A stretch of DNA of 64,000 bases from CAWFFV01 sp963814985 (GTDB taxonomy: Bacteria > Chloroflexota > Ktedonobacteria > Ktedonobacterales > Ktedonobacteraceae). The translations under genes and the position numbers were made by a program. Of this stretch, positions 46,661 to 56,661 are shown one piece after another (position 1 is the stretch's first letter; the number at the start of each line of letters is the position of its first letter). The stretch covers positions 93,042 through 157,041 of the forward strand of contig CAWFFV010000025.1 in assembly GCA_963814985.1 (NCBI GenBank), written 5' to 3'. The notes beneath the pieces are model-generated. The model made no database searches. It saw nothing but the letters and a program-made list of their open reading frames with translations, and was not told the DNA's origin.

Positions 46661-47865
46661 GTGAATAACTGGTACTTACTGGCCGCTATTCCGGTATTCG
46701 GATTACTTGTACTTGTGCATGAATTTGGCCACTTTATTACCGCGAAGTGGGCTGGTATTCGTGTGGAAGAGTTTGGTTTGGGTTTTCCTCCTCGCCTGGT
46801 TGGCGTTCGCAAGCGTGCAAAAGGCGGCTGGCAAGTCGTTTGGTTTGGGAATGATCCTGAGGATGGGAACCTGAAGCAAACACCACTGGGTGGTACCAGT
46901 GGTGGAGTCAGTACATTTGGTGCTGCCGCCGACAATACACTTTATTCGCTGAACCTCATCCCTATCGGTGGATTTGTACGTATGCCTGGCGAGAATGGCG
47001 ATATTCATGATCCTAATGGAGCCTATGATCCACAAAGTTTTGCTGCCAAATCCGCAGGTAAACGGATCATCGTACTCTGTGCCGGCGTCGTTATGAATTT
47101 CCTGCTTGCCATTGTGCTTTTTTCCATTGCCTATAGTCTGGGAGAGCCAACCAATCCTCAATCAGCGATGATTGGTCAGGTCCTTCCTAATACGCCAGCC
47201 GCTATGGCAGGTCTACGTCCAGATGATACGATTCTCTCTGTGAACGGACATGCAGTGAAACTGTTCACTGATTTGCAAGGTATTGTTGGCAATGCCATCA
47301 CTCAAGACAAAGGGCATGGTGCGACAGTACCAGTAACCCTGGTCATACAGCATCAAGGAAATTCCGCTCATATCACAACGATAGTGAATGCGCGAGTCAA
47401 TCCACCATCTGGCCAGGGAGCGATGGGTATTAGTGAGAAGATCATCTATGTCAAGTCCCCGGTCTGGCAGGCACCATTTAAGGGGATTGTCTACACTTTT
47501 AAGATGACACATGATTTCTTGAGTGCGATTGGACAGATGATCATAGGAAAGATACGCCCCAATTGACAGGACCCGTAGGTATTGTTAAGATCACTGGTCA
47601 GGTAGCACAATCTGTGCCTGACTATGGCTGGTGGGATCTTCTCAGTTTAACAGCATTGTTAAGCATTAACCTGGCTGTTATCAACATTTTACCTTTCCCT
47701 GCTCTCGATGGTGGGCGCATTGTACTTATACTGATCGAGATCGTACGTGGTGGGAAGCGCCTGAAACCTGAACGTGAAGGCATTATTAATTTTGTTGGCA
47801 TGGCACTTTTGCTAGCTCTGATGGTTGTCATCACTATTAGTGATGTGCTGCATTGGGGGAGCTAA
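46661..47865 (+). CDS. rseP: RseP-type site-2 metalloprotease (one frameshift)
   Basis: GTG start after AAAAGGGGAACG. The zinc site HEFGH is in the first helix (VFGLLVLVHEFGHFITAKWA), then PIGGFVRMPGE, a membrane helix, and a PDZ domain (VLPNTPAAMAGLRPDDTILS, VNGHAVK). The frame is lost near 47560 in a C-run (four C; five would restore RPQLTGPVGIVKITGQ). The C-terminal piece has the second active-site motif NILPFPALDGGRI, with the LDG aspartate. It cleaves membrane anchors such as anti-sigma factors. Its position after dxr is conserved in many bacteria. Confidence 0.92.
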
Positions 47866-47882
47866 ACGGAGTAGTTGTAGTT

Positions 47883-49118
47883 ATGCGAAGGAAAACGCGA
47901 CAAATTCATATTGGCAATGTAGCAATTGGTGGAGATGCTCCTGTTGCAGTGCAGTCGATGACAACCACCTATACACGTGACGTTGCAGCCACTGTGGCCC
48001 AGATCTATCGCTTAGAGGAAGTTGGTTGTGAAATCGTGCGTGTCGCAGTTCCAGAGATGGAAGATGCGCTGGTGCTTGGTGAAATCAAGAGACGTATCCA
48101 TATCCCACTTGTGGCCGATGTTCACTATAATGCTGCTCTTGCACTGGAAGCCATTCGCCAGGGTATAGATAATGTTCGTATCAATCCTGGTAATCTCATT
48201 CAGGGACGTAAATCTCTGGAGCAGATTGCTACCGCTGCTAAGATGCATCATACTTCGATGCGTATTGGCGTAAACTCTGGCTCAATCGACGCATTAGATC
48301 AGCGTGCCCAGATGCAGCGCATTCAGGTACGTTTGCGTGATGATGGTGTACTGGAGCGGACTGATCCAGCCGAGGCACGACGTAAAGAGCGCGAACATCT
48401 GGCAGAACGTATGGTGACAAAGGCGTTGGAATATATTAGCTGGTGTGAGGCTCTAGACTATCATGAGATCGAGGTCTCGTTGAAGTCCTCTTCTGTCCTG
48501 ACTGCTGTTGAGGCTTATCGCCGTTTCTCGCAATGTTCGGACTATCCCCTTCATCTCGGCATTACTGAGGCGGGTACGCTTGTCACAGGTTCAGTGAAGT
48601 CTGCTGTTGGTCTGGGACTTCTGCTGGCTGAGGGTATTGGTGATACGATTCGTGTTAGTCTGAGCGCTGAGCCGGAAGAAGAGATACCCGTCGCTTACGA
48701 AATTCTACGTTCGTTAGAATTGCGTAATCGTGGTGTGACGTTTGTCTCGTGTCCGTCTTGTGGACGTGTTGAGATTGATGTTATTAGCGTTGCCAATGAA
48801 GTTGAGAAACGTCTGGCGAAGGTGCAGACGCCCATCCATGTGGCTGTGATGGGTTGTGTTGTCAATGGACCTGGCGAGTCTCGTGATGCGGATGTGGGCC
48901 TGGCTGGTGGAAAAGGCAAGGGTGTCATCTTCCGTAAGGGTGAGGTTGTCAAGACTGTACCTGAGGATCAATTTCTGGATGCAGTGCTTAAGGAAGTGGC
49001 AAGTCTGTTGCCTGCCCACGAGGCCAGGGTGGTTTATCCCGAAGGCGGCATCAAGGAGACTGCTGGTTCCCACCGTACACGTGATGAGGGGATGAATCTC
49101 CCGATCTTGCAGAGATAA
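47883..49118 (+). CDS. ispG: (E)-4-hydroxy-3-methylbut-2-enyl-diphosphate synthase
   Basis: A 411-residue IspG/GcpE of the single-barrel bacterial form. Marks: VAVQSMTTTYTRDVAATVAQ, LVADVHYNAALALEAI, NVRINPGNL, RIGVNSGS, SLKSSSVLTAVEAYR, and the 4Fe-4S ligands in FVSCPSCGRVEIDV and VMGCVVNGPGESRDADVG. It reduces MEcPP to HMBPP. The gene follows rseP by 17 bases and ends the operon before a strong terminator. The start ATG at 47883 matches MRRKTRQIHIGN-type homologues. Confidence 0.95.
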   Translation: MRRKTRQIHIGNVAIGGDAPVAVQSMTTTYTRDVAATVAQIYRLEEVGCEIVRVAVPEMEDALVLGEIKRRIHIPLVADVHYNAALALEAIRQGIDNVRINPGNLIQGRKSLEQIATAAKMHHTSMRIGVNSGSIDALDQRAQMQRIQVRLRDDGVLERTDPAEARRKEREHLAERMVTKALEYISWCEALDYHEIEVSLKSSSVLTAVEAYRRFSQCSDYPLHLGITEAGTLVTGSVKSAVGLGLLLAEGIGDTIRVSLSAEPEEEIPVAYEILRSLELRNRGVTFVSCPSCGRVEIDVISVANEVEKRLAKVQTPIHVAVMGCVVNGPGESRDADVGLAGGKGKGVIFRKGEVVKTVPEDQFLDAVLKEVASLLPAHEARVVYPEGGIKETAGSHRTRDEGMNLPILQR

Positions 49119-49180
49119 TACTAAGGAGTCAAATAGTACATTCAAGTACCCCGCTTAAATCATTGCTGATAAGTCTCCGA

Positions 49181-49220
49181 GGGGAGAATGCAGAGATGTT
49201 ATGCATTCTCCCCTTTTGTT
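49181..49220 (+). terminator. Intrinsic terminator of the rpsB-ispG gene block
   Basis: GGGGAGAATGCA (49181-49192) pairs perfectly with TGCATTCTCCCC (49202-49213), followed directly by TTTTGTTG. This is a textbook rho-independent terminator. Confidence 0.85.
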
Positions 49221-49301
49221 GAGGTCGGACCATGATCTTAGTCCTACTTCATGATATGATACTTCACCAGAATGATCATGAGAGCAACGCTTTCTTTGAT
49301 G

Positions 49302-49452
49302 GTAACTACTCAGGCCTGCTCACCACCTGCGGTGGCTTCGCTCTCATTTTATTGTTCGCAGCAAGGTTTGCGGCGCAAACCTTGCTGCGAACAATAAAAT
49401 GACGAAGCCCGTAGGCACTGAGGAATCAGAAAAAGGGGGTCTGGGAAGTTAC
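49302..49452. repeat. Family A palindromic repeat, copy 8
   Basis: Ends GTAACTACTCAGG (left) and CTGGGAAGTTAC (right) enclose a perfect 28-bp stem (49345-49372 and 49374-49401) beginning CATTTTATTGTTCGCAGC with GGTTTGCG at the tip. The arm sequence is unlike that of most copies but still pairs completely. It lies between ispG and the convergent tRNA gene. Confidence 0.86.
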
Positions 49453-49466
49453 AGGAAAACAAGAAT

Positions 49467-49493
49467 AAAAGCGGCTTCTCAGAAGCCGCTTTT
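49467..49493 (-). terminator. Bidirectional terminator of tRNA-Val
   Basis: AAAAGCGGCTTCT and AGAAGCCGCTTTT form a 13-bp perfect stem with a one-base centre, seven bases beyond the 3' end of the minus-strand tRNA. Confidence 0.8.
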
Positions 49494-49499
49494 CAAAAT

Positions 49500-49572
<73 letters not shown>

Positions 49573-49584
49573 TGGAACGGCACG

Positions 49585-49612
49585 ATCATAGCATTCTCCC
49601 ACCTCTTGTCAA
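49585..49612 (-). promoter_or_regulatory. Promoter of tRNA-Val
   Basis: On the minus strand TTGACA, a 16-base spacer and TATGAT lie 13 bases upstream of the mature tRNA. The -35 is perfect and the -10 matches 5/6. Confidence 0.75.
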
Positions 49613-49829
49613 GAACCTTTTCCACCAAAACCAAAATCCCCAAAAATGTACTACTTTTACCTTTGCGGTTCTTGACATTAGAGGAAAAACCCTAGCATTA
49701 TAGTATGGTAGAGATGCCAGCGAAAGTTTGTAAAATTGTGGGATTCACTTGCATTTAAGCAGATGTAATCCTATACTACTATATTGTTGGGTTAATAGTT
49801 TCTCTCTTCGTTCGGAAAGTGTGATTTTA

Positions 49830-52244
49830 ATGCTTTTTTCAAGAATTAAACAGTCCGTGCAGTATAAGCCTTTGTTATTTGGTTACATTAATCGTCGATA
49901 TATACCATGTATTTTTGCTGTGCTACTGCTGTTGACATTTATTGGCATTGGATTATCGTCTTTTGGGTCGATCCAGGTAGCTGCACAAAGTCATACCAGT
50001 CCGACTGTAAATGATGCTTGTCAACATGTGAGTTTCTCCCCTAATGAAACCCGTTTCCAATGTGTCCTGGCCCTTATCCAGTTGGTGGGAACTGTGTGTG
50101 GTGGGCGTGGGAACAATGGCACTTGCTGGGCTATAATTTGCCGCTGAACTGGGGAAATGCCGCTGACTGGATTGTTGATGCTGAGCGCTCAGGTCTGCCG
50201 CTTGGAACAATGCCGCGTGTTGGCTCTATCGCTGTCTTTCCTCGCGCTGATGGAGTCTGGGCTTTTGGCCCAGCTGGTCACGTGGCCTTTGTGACGGCTG
50301 TGAGTAGTGATGCCTCAACCTTTAATGTGACCTATCAGAACTATGGTGATCCCACTCCTATGTATGTAGGAACTGACTATAACGTCTCTGTGATCAACCA
50401 ACCACGGTTCCAGAATGGCAGCATGCGCTTTCTCTATTTCCCACGGATCATTGATCCACAACGCTTTGCACACCTTCCGGGCATTGGAAATTCTGATCCG
50501 GTTTCAGTGACGTATGCAAATAGTCTGCTCTCACGTACCTTAGCAAATAATGCCACCGGGTCAAGTGCAACATTCACTGGTGACCGTATAGCTCTTGGCT
50601 TATCGCCTGTCTCGTCTGATCAGGAATTTAATGCTGATTTTGCAGGAAATGGGGTCAGTGATCTCTTGCTCTATGATCGCCTTGCCGGTCGTCTGGATGT
50701 GCTCACGCTTGCCAGGGGGCTTCCGCCTTATGCCAGAAAACATGTACCCGGTTATGTCCCTGGTGACGATGACCCAAACGGTACCTATTCACAAACGGTA
50801 AGTCTTGGTGACTCAATAACACCAGCGGGGAAGTGGGGATCGAACCTGGATGTACATATCGGTGATTTTGCTGGTACGGGTGAATTTGATATTCTGCTCT
50901 ATGATCATGTCACTGGGACCATCCAACTGCTTAGTCTGACACCAGATCTGGCGATTAAGAAACATGTAACACTACCTGGTTATGGTCCTGGCTGGGAACT
51001 GTACGTGGGGCGATTCGATGGAAAGCGTAGCGGTGTGTTCATGTATAATCGCTTTGCTCGACCCGATCTGGCAGCGAATTCCACGCCTGCGCCGACAAAA
51101 ACATTCCTTCGTCAAGCCCCAACGGCAACGCCCAGAACGAAGACAAAACCCCCAACTCCAACTCCAAAACCCAGTCCGACGCCCAACGCCTATCCCAATT
51201 CCAACACCAAGCCAATTCCGACGCCGACAGTCCAACGCCAGACTGCCAACGGCAATACCCAATCCGACGCCAACTACGGCAACCGCAACGATCGAGGCAA
51301 CGCCGGGTATCAAACCCACAACGACACCAATGCAAACCCAGGATGCCAGCATGGATATACTGGATCCATCCCCAACGCCGACCTCTATGATAGGTAATAG
51401 TGATCTTAGTGGCACTGCCCCAGAGGATTGGGAGAAATTGGGACGAACGGCCAACATTCGTGTCCTTGATTTCAACAAGGATTTTGGTATTCAGAAGCAG
51501 CAAACATATACTCTCTGGCATGCTAACTGGGAGGTGTATGTAGGTCCTTTTGTCAGCGCCAGTCAGGATGGTATCTTCCTCTATGATCGCTCCGTAGGTG
51601 AGGGGCGTCTCATGAGTTTTAACAATGAGATGCTTGTGACGAATTATAAGGAGATGCACAATCTTGATGGCAACTGGGTTGTCTACACTGGTGATTTTAC
51701 GGATTCCGGTCGAGCGCAGATGTTGCTCTATGATCCCAGCAGCGGCGATGCACAAGTTCTGACCTTTGCTCATGACCTGACTCTTGCCAGTCAGAAGACA
51801 TATTCAGACTGGGGAACCAATATGGTTCTCTATGTCGGTCATTTTGGTATGCCTGCATTGAGTATTATGCTCTATGATCCACAGGCGGGAAAGAGTACCT
51901 TTCTTGCTTTTGACCAGTCGTTAGAAGTAACACATCAATATACGGTGACGAGTTGGGACCAGAACTGGCAGATACTCATTGGGGCGTTTATTGACCGTTC
52001 ACAGTGTGCTAAAAGCGGTAATTGCAGCAATGGCGATGATATTCTGGTACTCAATCGCCAGACTGGACAGGTCGTACAATATGCCTTCTCCTTTGGGCGT
52101 ACATTCAAGGTTTTTGATAATCGTGCCCAGGCATTTATCCGCGATGGTCTGGACGCAGGGAGCTACCTTAACTCTGTGGATACAACAAGCTTTAGTATGC
52201 TCAATACAGTGGATACTGAGATTAGCAATGAGGAACTCTATTGA
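49830..52244 (+). CDS. Secreted CHAP-domain protein with propeller-like repeats and Pro/Thr linker (two frameshifts)
   Basis: A hydrophobic N-terminal segment (IFAVLLLLTFIGIGLSSFGS) acts as signal or anchor. A frame change near 50085 joins it to a CHAP domain: GGNCVWWAWEQWHLLGYNLP with the catalytic Cys and FGPAGHVAFVTAVSSD with His, typical of peptidoglycan amidases/endopeptidases. Then come repeats of the form ...VHIGDFAGTGEFDILLYDHVTG, each about 55 residues, a long Pro/Thr linker (frame change near 51175), and further repeats (VYVGPFVSASQDGIFLYDRS, VYTGDFTDSGRAQMLLYDPS). The repeats resemble VCBS/FG-GAP-like blades. It likely binds and trims the cell wall or matrix outside the cell. Confidence 0.75.
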
Positions 52245-52270
52245 TAGCTCTGTCATGATACAATAGCGGT

Positions 52271-53937
52271 ATGCGAGATGTATTTTTGATTGGGCTTTCA
52301 GGTAGCGGAAAAAGCACTGTAGGGCGTCTTCTAGCACAACAGTTAGGCAAACCCTTATTCGATCTTGACGCACTCATCGAGGAGGAGTGTGGCGAGCACA
52401 TACCGACTATTTTTGCTCGACACGGTGAGGACTACTTCCGTGCTTGCGAAAGTCGCATTCTAGCGAAAATCACACAGTTGACGGCTGATGGTGCCATCAT
52501 TGCTACAGGTGGTGGTATCGTTGTGCGGCCCGAAAATCGAACTCCTCATGGCGGAACGGGGGGTGCGAATATTTTTGCACGTTGACCCTCAGCATGCCCT
52601 ACAGCGCCTCTTAGCTCAACATGCAGCTGCATTAGCTTGTGGAGCTACCCCAGAGGTACGCCCGCTTCTTGCTGGACCTGATCCCTTGACCTCGCTACAA
52701 GACCTGTTAACTACACGTATTACCTGGTATGAAGAGGCTGATCTGGTCTGTTCGACTCAGCAGAAAAGTGCTGAACGGGTTGCGCAGGAGATAATTGCTA
52801 TGTTGATTGGCTCTGGTGAACTTGGAGATGTTGCCTCAATCGTACGACATGCGAATGTTGGTGAAGGGTATGATATTGTGGTCGATTGGGGTGGGGTGGG
52901 ACGGCTGTCACAGTATCTCTCTCAGTTGAATTTGCCACCACGCATTTTTATTGTCACTGATAGTAATGTGAGTGATCTCTACGCTCCGTCGATCATGGAG
53001 CATCTTTCCGGTGCGGGCTGGGAGCCTCACCTCTATGTGATACCTGCGGGTGAGGCCAGTAAATCGCCGCAGCAACTCAATGCACTCTATGATTGGTTGG
53101 TAGATCAGCATGCTGAGCGTCGTGAAGCATTGATGACCCTGGGTGGTGGCGTTGTCGGAGATCTTGTCGGTTATGCGGCTGCCACCTATCTGCGAGGGGT
53201 ACCATTAATTCAGGTGCCTACATCACTTTTGGCGCAGGTCAATTCTGCGATTGGTGGCAAAACCGGCATAAATCATGCAAAAGGTAAAAATCTGATTGGT
53301 GCTTTTTACCACCCACGTCTGGTTCTTGCTGATCCTGCAACGTTATTGACGTTACCAGCGCGTCAACGTACAGAGGGATGGGCAGAGATCGTAAAATATG
53401 GTATTATACTCGACGCTGAATTGTTTTCTCGTCTTGAGGCGCATGCGGATGCGTTGCATGACTTTTCTCATCCCCCTATTACATTGTTGTGTCAAATCAT
53501 AGCTCGTTCCATCGAGCTGAAAGTAGCAGTGATAGAGGAGGACGAGCGCGAACAGGGACGCCGTGCTATTCTCAATTATGGCCATACGATTGGGCATGCG
53601 CTGGAAAATGTTGCGGGGTATGGTGAGTGGTTGCATGGTGAGGCGGTCTCGCTGGGTATGGTAGCTGCGGCTACCTGGGGCGAGAAGCTGGTATGTTTTC
53701 TGCCGAGGATGTAGCGCGACAGAATAAACTCCTTGCAGCATTAGGTTTGCCTGTTGTGTATCAAGGGTCTGTTAAGGCACAAGATATTTGGCGAAAATAC
53801 AACTGGATAAGAAAGTTATTGGGAAGCGTGTACACTGGGTTATGCCGCGACATATCGGTGCTGTTGTCGTGACCCAGATGCCAGATGATCTGGTGATGCG
53901 GGTGATCACATCGTTTTTTGAGGAAATGAGGCCATAG
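52271..53937 (+). CDS. aroKB: Bifunctional shikimate kinase / 3-dehydroquinate synthase (three frameshifts)
   Basis: The N-terminal kinase starts MRDVFLIGLSGSGKSTVGRL with Walker A and has FDLDALIEEECGEHIPTIF and IATGGGIVVRPEN. After a shift near 52530 it continues ELLMAERGVRIFLHVDP and runs without a stop into dehydroquinate synthase: PAGEASKSPQQLNALYDWLV, LGGGVVGDLVGYAAATYLRG, QVPTSLLAQVNSAIGGKTGI, EIVKYGII and NYGHTIGHALENVAGYGEWL. Two more shifts near 53693 and 53793 precede the C-terminal HIGAVVVTQMPDDLVMRVIT. AroKB fusions are known in other phyla. They supply two steps of the shikimate pathway. Confidence 0.92.
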
Positions 53938-53939
53938 AG

Positions 53940-54392
53940 ATGCTTGCTATTCTGGTCCTGAATGGACCTAATCTCAATACGTTGGGGACACGCGAACCAG
54001 ACATCTATGGAACTGTCACATTGGAGCAAATTCATGAGGTGCTGCGCGTGCGAGGGAAGGCCCTGGAGGCAACCGTTGAGTGCTTTCAGTCGAACCATGA
54101 AGGAGCATTGATAGATTTCATTCAACTGCATGCGGATAAAGCTGATGGTATCATTATCAATCCTGGTGCATTGACACATTACTCAATTGCCTTACGTGAT
54201 GCCCTTGCAGCGGTAAAGATACCCTCGATAGAGGTGCACCTGAGTAATATCTATACACGTGAGTCGTTCAGACATCTATCGGTGATTGCTGGGGTCAGTC
54301 GCGGACATATTGTGGGACTGGGCTGGCGCGGCTATTTGTTGGCGTTAGAAGCTCTGGTTGAACTGGTACGTGAAAATAGCAACAAGAAATAG
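53940..54392 (+). CDS. aroQ: 3-dehydroquinate dehydratase, type II
   Basis: A 150-residue type II enzyme. LVLNGPNLNTLGTREPDIYG, the catalytic Tyr in that lid region, FQSNHEGALIDFIQ, INPGALTHYSIALRDAL and IEVHLSNIYTRESFRHLSVI are all diagnostic. It removes water from 3-dehydroquinate. The start is two bases after the aroKB stop, so the genes are translationally linked. Confidence 0.96.
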   Translation: MLAILVLNGPNLNTLGTREPDIYGTVTLEQIHEVLRVRGKALEATVECFQSNHEGALIDFIQLHADKADGIIINPGALTHYSIALRDALAAVKIPSIEVHLSNIYTRESFRHLSVIAGVSRGHIVGLGWRGYLLALEALVELVRENSNKK

Positions 54393-54402
54393 GGAGATCG
54401 TT

Positions 54403-55505
54403 ATGAGTCAAGAGAGTATCAAGCAACTTCGTACATGGGAAGCTGAGCAAGATATCGATGCCTTTCTCGTAACGCAACCTCAGAACCGTTCTTATCTAAG
54501 TGGATGGCTCAATGATGATACGGAGGGCGCTGGTTCACTATTGATAGGACAGCAACAACAAATCTTATTGACCAATGCCCTCTATGCAGAAATTGCTCAA
54601 CATGAGGCCGTAGGATGGCAGGTGGTCATTCCGCCTGCTCGCGAATATGCCGCAACGATTCTTCTCTTGCTCAAGAGCATGGTTGGAAAAAGATTGGTTT
54701 CGAATCTTCGACTTTGACCTATGCGGAATATGAAAAAATATATCATGCAGGCGAAAATGTCTACACACTGCAACCTTTTGAGCAAAGCTATATAGACAAG
54801 TTGCGCCTGGTCAAGCAACCCGACGAAATTGCGTTGCTCAAACGTGCTGTTGCGATTACAGACGAAACATTTGCGCATATCTGTAGCTGGATTGAGCCGG
54901 GAATGACGGAAAAAGAGGTACAGTGGGAGATTACTCGTAAGATGGTAGCCCTGGGTGCAGATGGTTTGTCATTTGAAACGATTATTGCCTCCGGGCCAAA
55001 TGGTTCAATGCCACATGCTCACGCTGGTCAACGCCGTATCCAACAAGGTGAACTGATTACTATTGATATGGGTGCTCGATACAAAGGCTATTGTGCAGAT
55101 ATGACCCGGACGATTTGTCTGGGAGAACCCTCAGAACCGCGTATGCGTGAAGTATATGATAGCGTACTTCGTGCTATGAAGACTTGTGAGCAGGGGTTGC
55201 ATGCTGGTATGTCGGGACGCGAAGCTGATGCTCTGGCACGTACAGTACTGGAGGAGGCAGGACTGGCCGAATATTATGTGCACAGTACTGGTCATGGCGT
55301 GGGTTTACAAATCCATGAGAGACCTGCGCTTTCAACACGTGCTCCTGAAGATGTACTCTTACCCGTGGGCTGTGTGGTTACTGTTGAGCCAGGAGTGTAT
55401 ATCCCTGGTTGGAGTGGTACACGCGTGGAGGATTGTGTTCTGGTCAAAGAAAATGGTGTGGAAGTATTAACACAGTCACCAACAGAGCTGGTGATTCAGC
55501 GTTAA
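54403..55505 (+). CDS. pepQ: Xaa-Pro aminopeptidase (M24B, one frameshift)
   Basis: N-terminal creatinase-like domain from MSQESIKQLRTWEAEQDIDA; the frame shifts near 54660 and resumes in HGWKKIGFESSTLTYAEYEK. The M24 pita-bread domain has SFETIIASGPNGSMPHA, LITIDMGARYKGYCADMTRT with the metal aspartates, HSTGHGVGLQIHERP and TVEPGVYIPGWSGTRVED. It removes N-terminal residues before proline. Its position before efp is conserved in many bacteria. Start at 54403 after ATAGGGAGATCG. Confidence 0.92.
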
Positions 55506-55517
55506 AGGAGACTCTCT

Positions 55518-56074
55518 ATGATATCCACTGGCGACCTGAAGAGAGGTCTGGCAATTGAGTTTGAAGGACAGCCCTGTAACATTGTTGAATGGCAACATGT
55601 CAAAATAGGGCGTGGTGGTGCAATTGTACGCATGAAATTGCGCAACTTACGTAGTGGAGCAATTTTCGATAGAACATGTGATTCAGGTGATAAGTTTAAG
55701 CGTCTCTACCTGGATCAATCCACTGTGACCTATCAATATCAGGATGGCAACCAGTATCACTTTATGGATACTAGCACATATGAGGACATTGTATTGACTG
55801 AGACACAGCTCGGAGAGGCCAAGGATTACCTGATTGACAACCTGGAAATGGACATTGTTCGCTATAATGATGAGCCTATTTCCGTCAAATTACCTGAGAA
55901 AGTTGTGCTCCGTGTGACCTATACTGAGCCAGGCTTTAAAGGTGATACGGCTACGGGTGGTACGAAGCCTGCAACAACGAGACCGGTCTGGTTGTGCAGG
56001 TACCCCTCTTTATTACGACTGATGATGTCATTCGTGTTAATACTACCACTGGCTCCTATGTAGAGCGTGTGTAG
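55518..56074 (+). CDS. efp: Elongation factor P (one frameshift)
   Basis: Starts after AAAGGAGACTC. The N-terminal KOW-like domain carries the loop HVKIGRGGAIVRMKLRNLRS; its tip residue is Arg32 where many EF-Ps have Lys. FDRTCDSGDKFKRL, YQDGNQYHFMDTSTYEDI and LRVTYTEPGFKGDTATGGTK follow. A one-base change near 55977 hides the C-terminal ETGLVVQVPLFITTDDVIRV and TGSYVERV, which are intact in the next frame. EF-P relieves stalling at polyproline, relevant to the Pro-rich proteins in this window. Post-translational modification of the tip is unknown. Confidence 0.93.
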
Positions 56075-56108
56075 AGTGTCTCATGTAGAGCGTGTGTAGA
56101 GTGTCTCA
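56059..56108. repeat. Two tandem 25-bp direct repeats at the efp 3' end
   Basis: The unit (56059-56083 and 56084-56108) begins TGTAGAGCGTGTGTAGAG and is identical in both copies. The first contains the efp stop codon. Likely a slippage or assembly product. Confidence 0.8.
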
Positions 56109-56146
56109 CATTTTTCTTCTGATAGAAGAGAACGGAGCAATGATAG

Positions 56147-56656
56147 ATGGATAGTAATGGGCAATATCCCTATAACGTGAAACCCCTCTCTCACGAGGAG
56201 CATGATGCTTCAGATCGTCTGAGTGCCGAGCAGCTACGTCGTCTTGTACACCTGCTTGATAATAGTGATGTTTCTGAGATAGAGGTGAAACATGCTAAAG
56301 AGGGAACACGTTTAGTATTACGTAAGGCCAAAGCTCTTGAGCATAGTGATCTTCAGACGAGGAAACCAGTGAGCGCAGATTTGGACCTGACACCACCCGT
56401 AGAAGCAAAACACACCGTTGTTGCGCCTCTCGTTGGTATCTTTCATACCTGGGCCAGACCCAGGGGTGGTGCTCTGGTCGGAAGCGGTGACTATGTTAAG
56501 GTGGGGCAACTGGTGGGTACGATCCAGTCTCTGAACGTCATAAACGAGGTAGAGTCATCTGTAGCTGGACATGTTGTTGAAATTCTTGTGCAGGATGGCG
56601 AAGCTGTCGAATATGGACAGCCGCTGGTGGTCATTGAGCGTTCGCAGGAGTCGTAG
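56147..56656 (+). CDS. accB: AccB-like biotin carboxyl carrier homologue lacking the biotinyl lysine
   Basis: A 169-residue protein in the canonical place after efp. The N-terminal helix (LSAEQLRRLVHLLDNSDVSE) and the C-terminal barrel (VVAPLVGIFHTWARP, GDYVKVGQLVGTIQSLNVIN, EILVQDGEAVEYGQPLVVIE) match AccB. The usual EAMKMMNE motif reads QSLNVINE: the biotin-accepting lysine is Asn130 (codon AAC, 56534-56536), and the neighbouring Ala and Met are also changed. As written it cannot be biotinylated by a standard ligase. It may be a regulatory, BADC-like homologue of the acetyl-CoA carboxylase carrier rather than the active one. No accC follows. Confidence 0.85.
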   Translation: MDSNGQYPYNVKPLSHEEHDASDRLSAEQLRRLVHLLDNSDVSEIEVKHAKEGTRLVLRKAKALEHSDLQTRKPVSADLDLTPPVEAKHTVVAPLVGIFHTWARPRGGALVGSGDYVKVGQLVGTIQSLNVINEVESSVAGHVVEILVQDGEAVEYGQPLVVIERSQES

Positions 56657-56661
56657 GCAGC

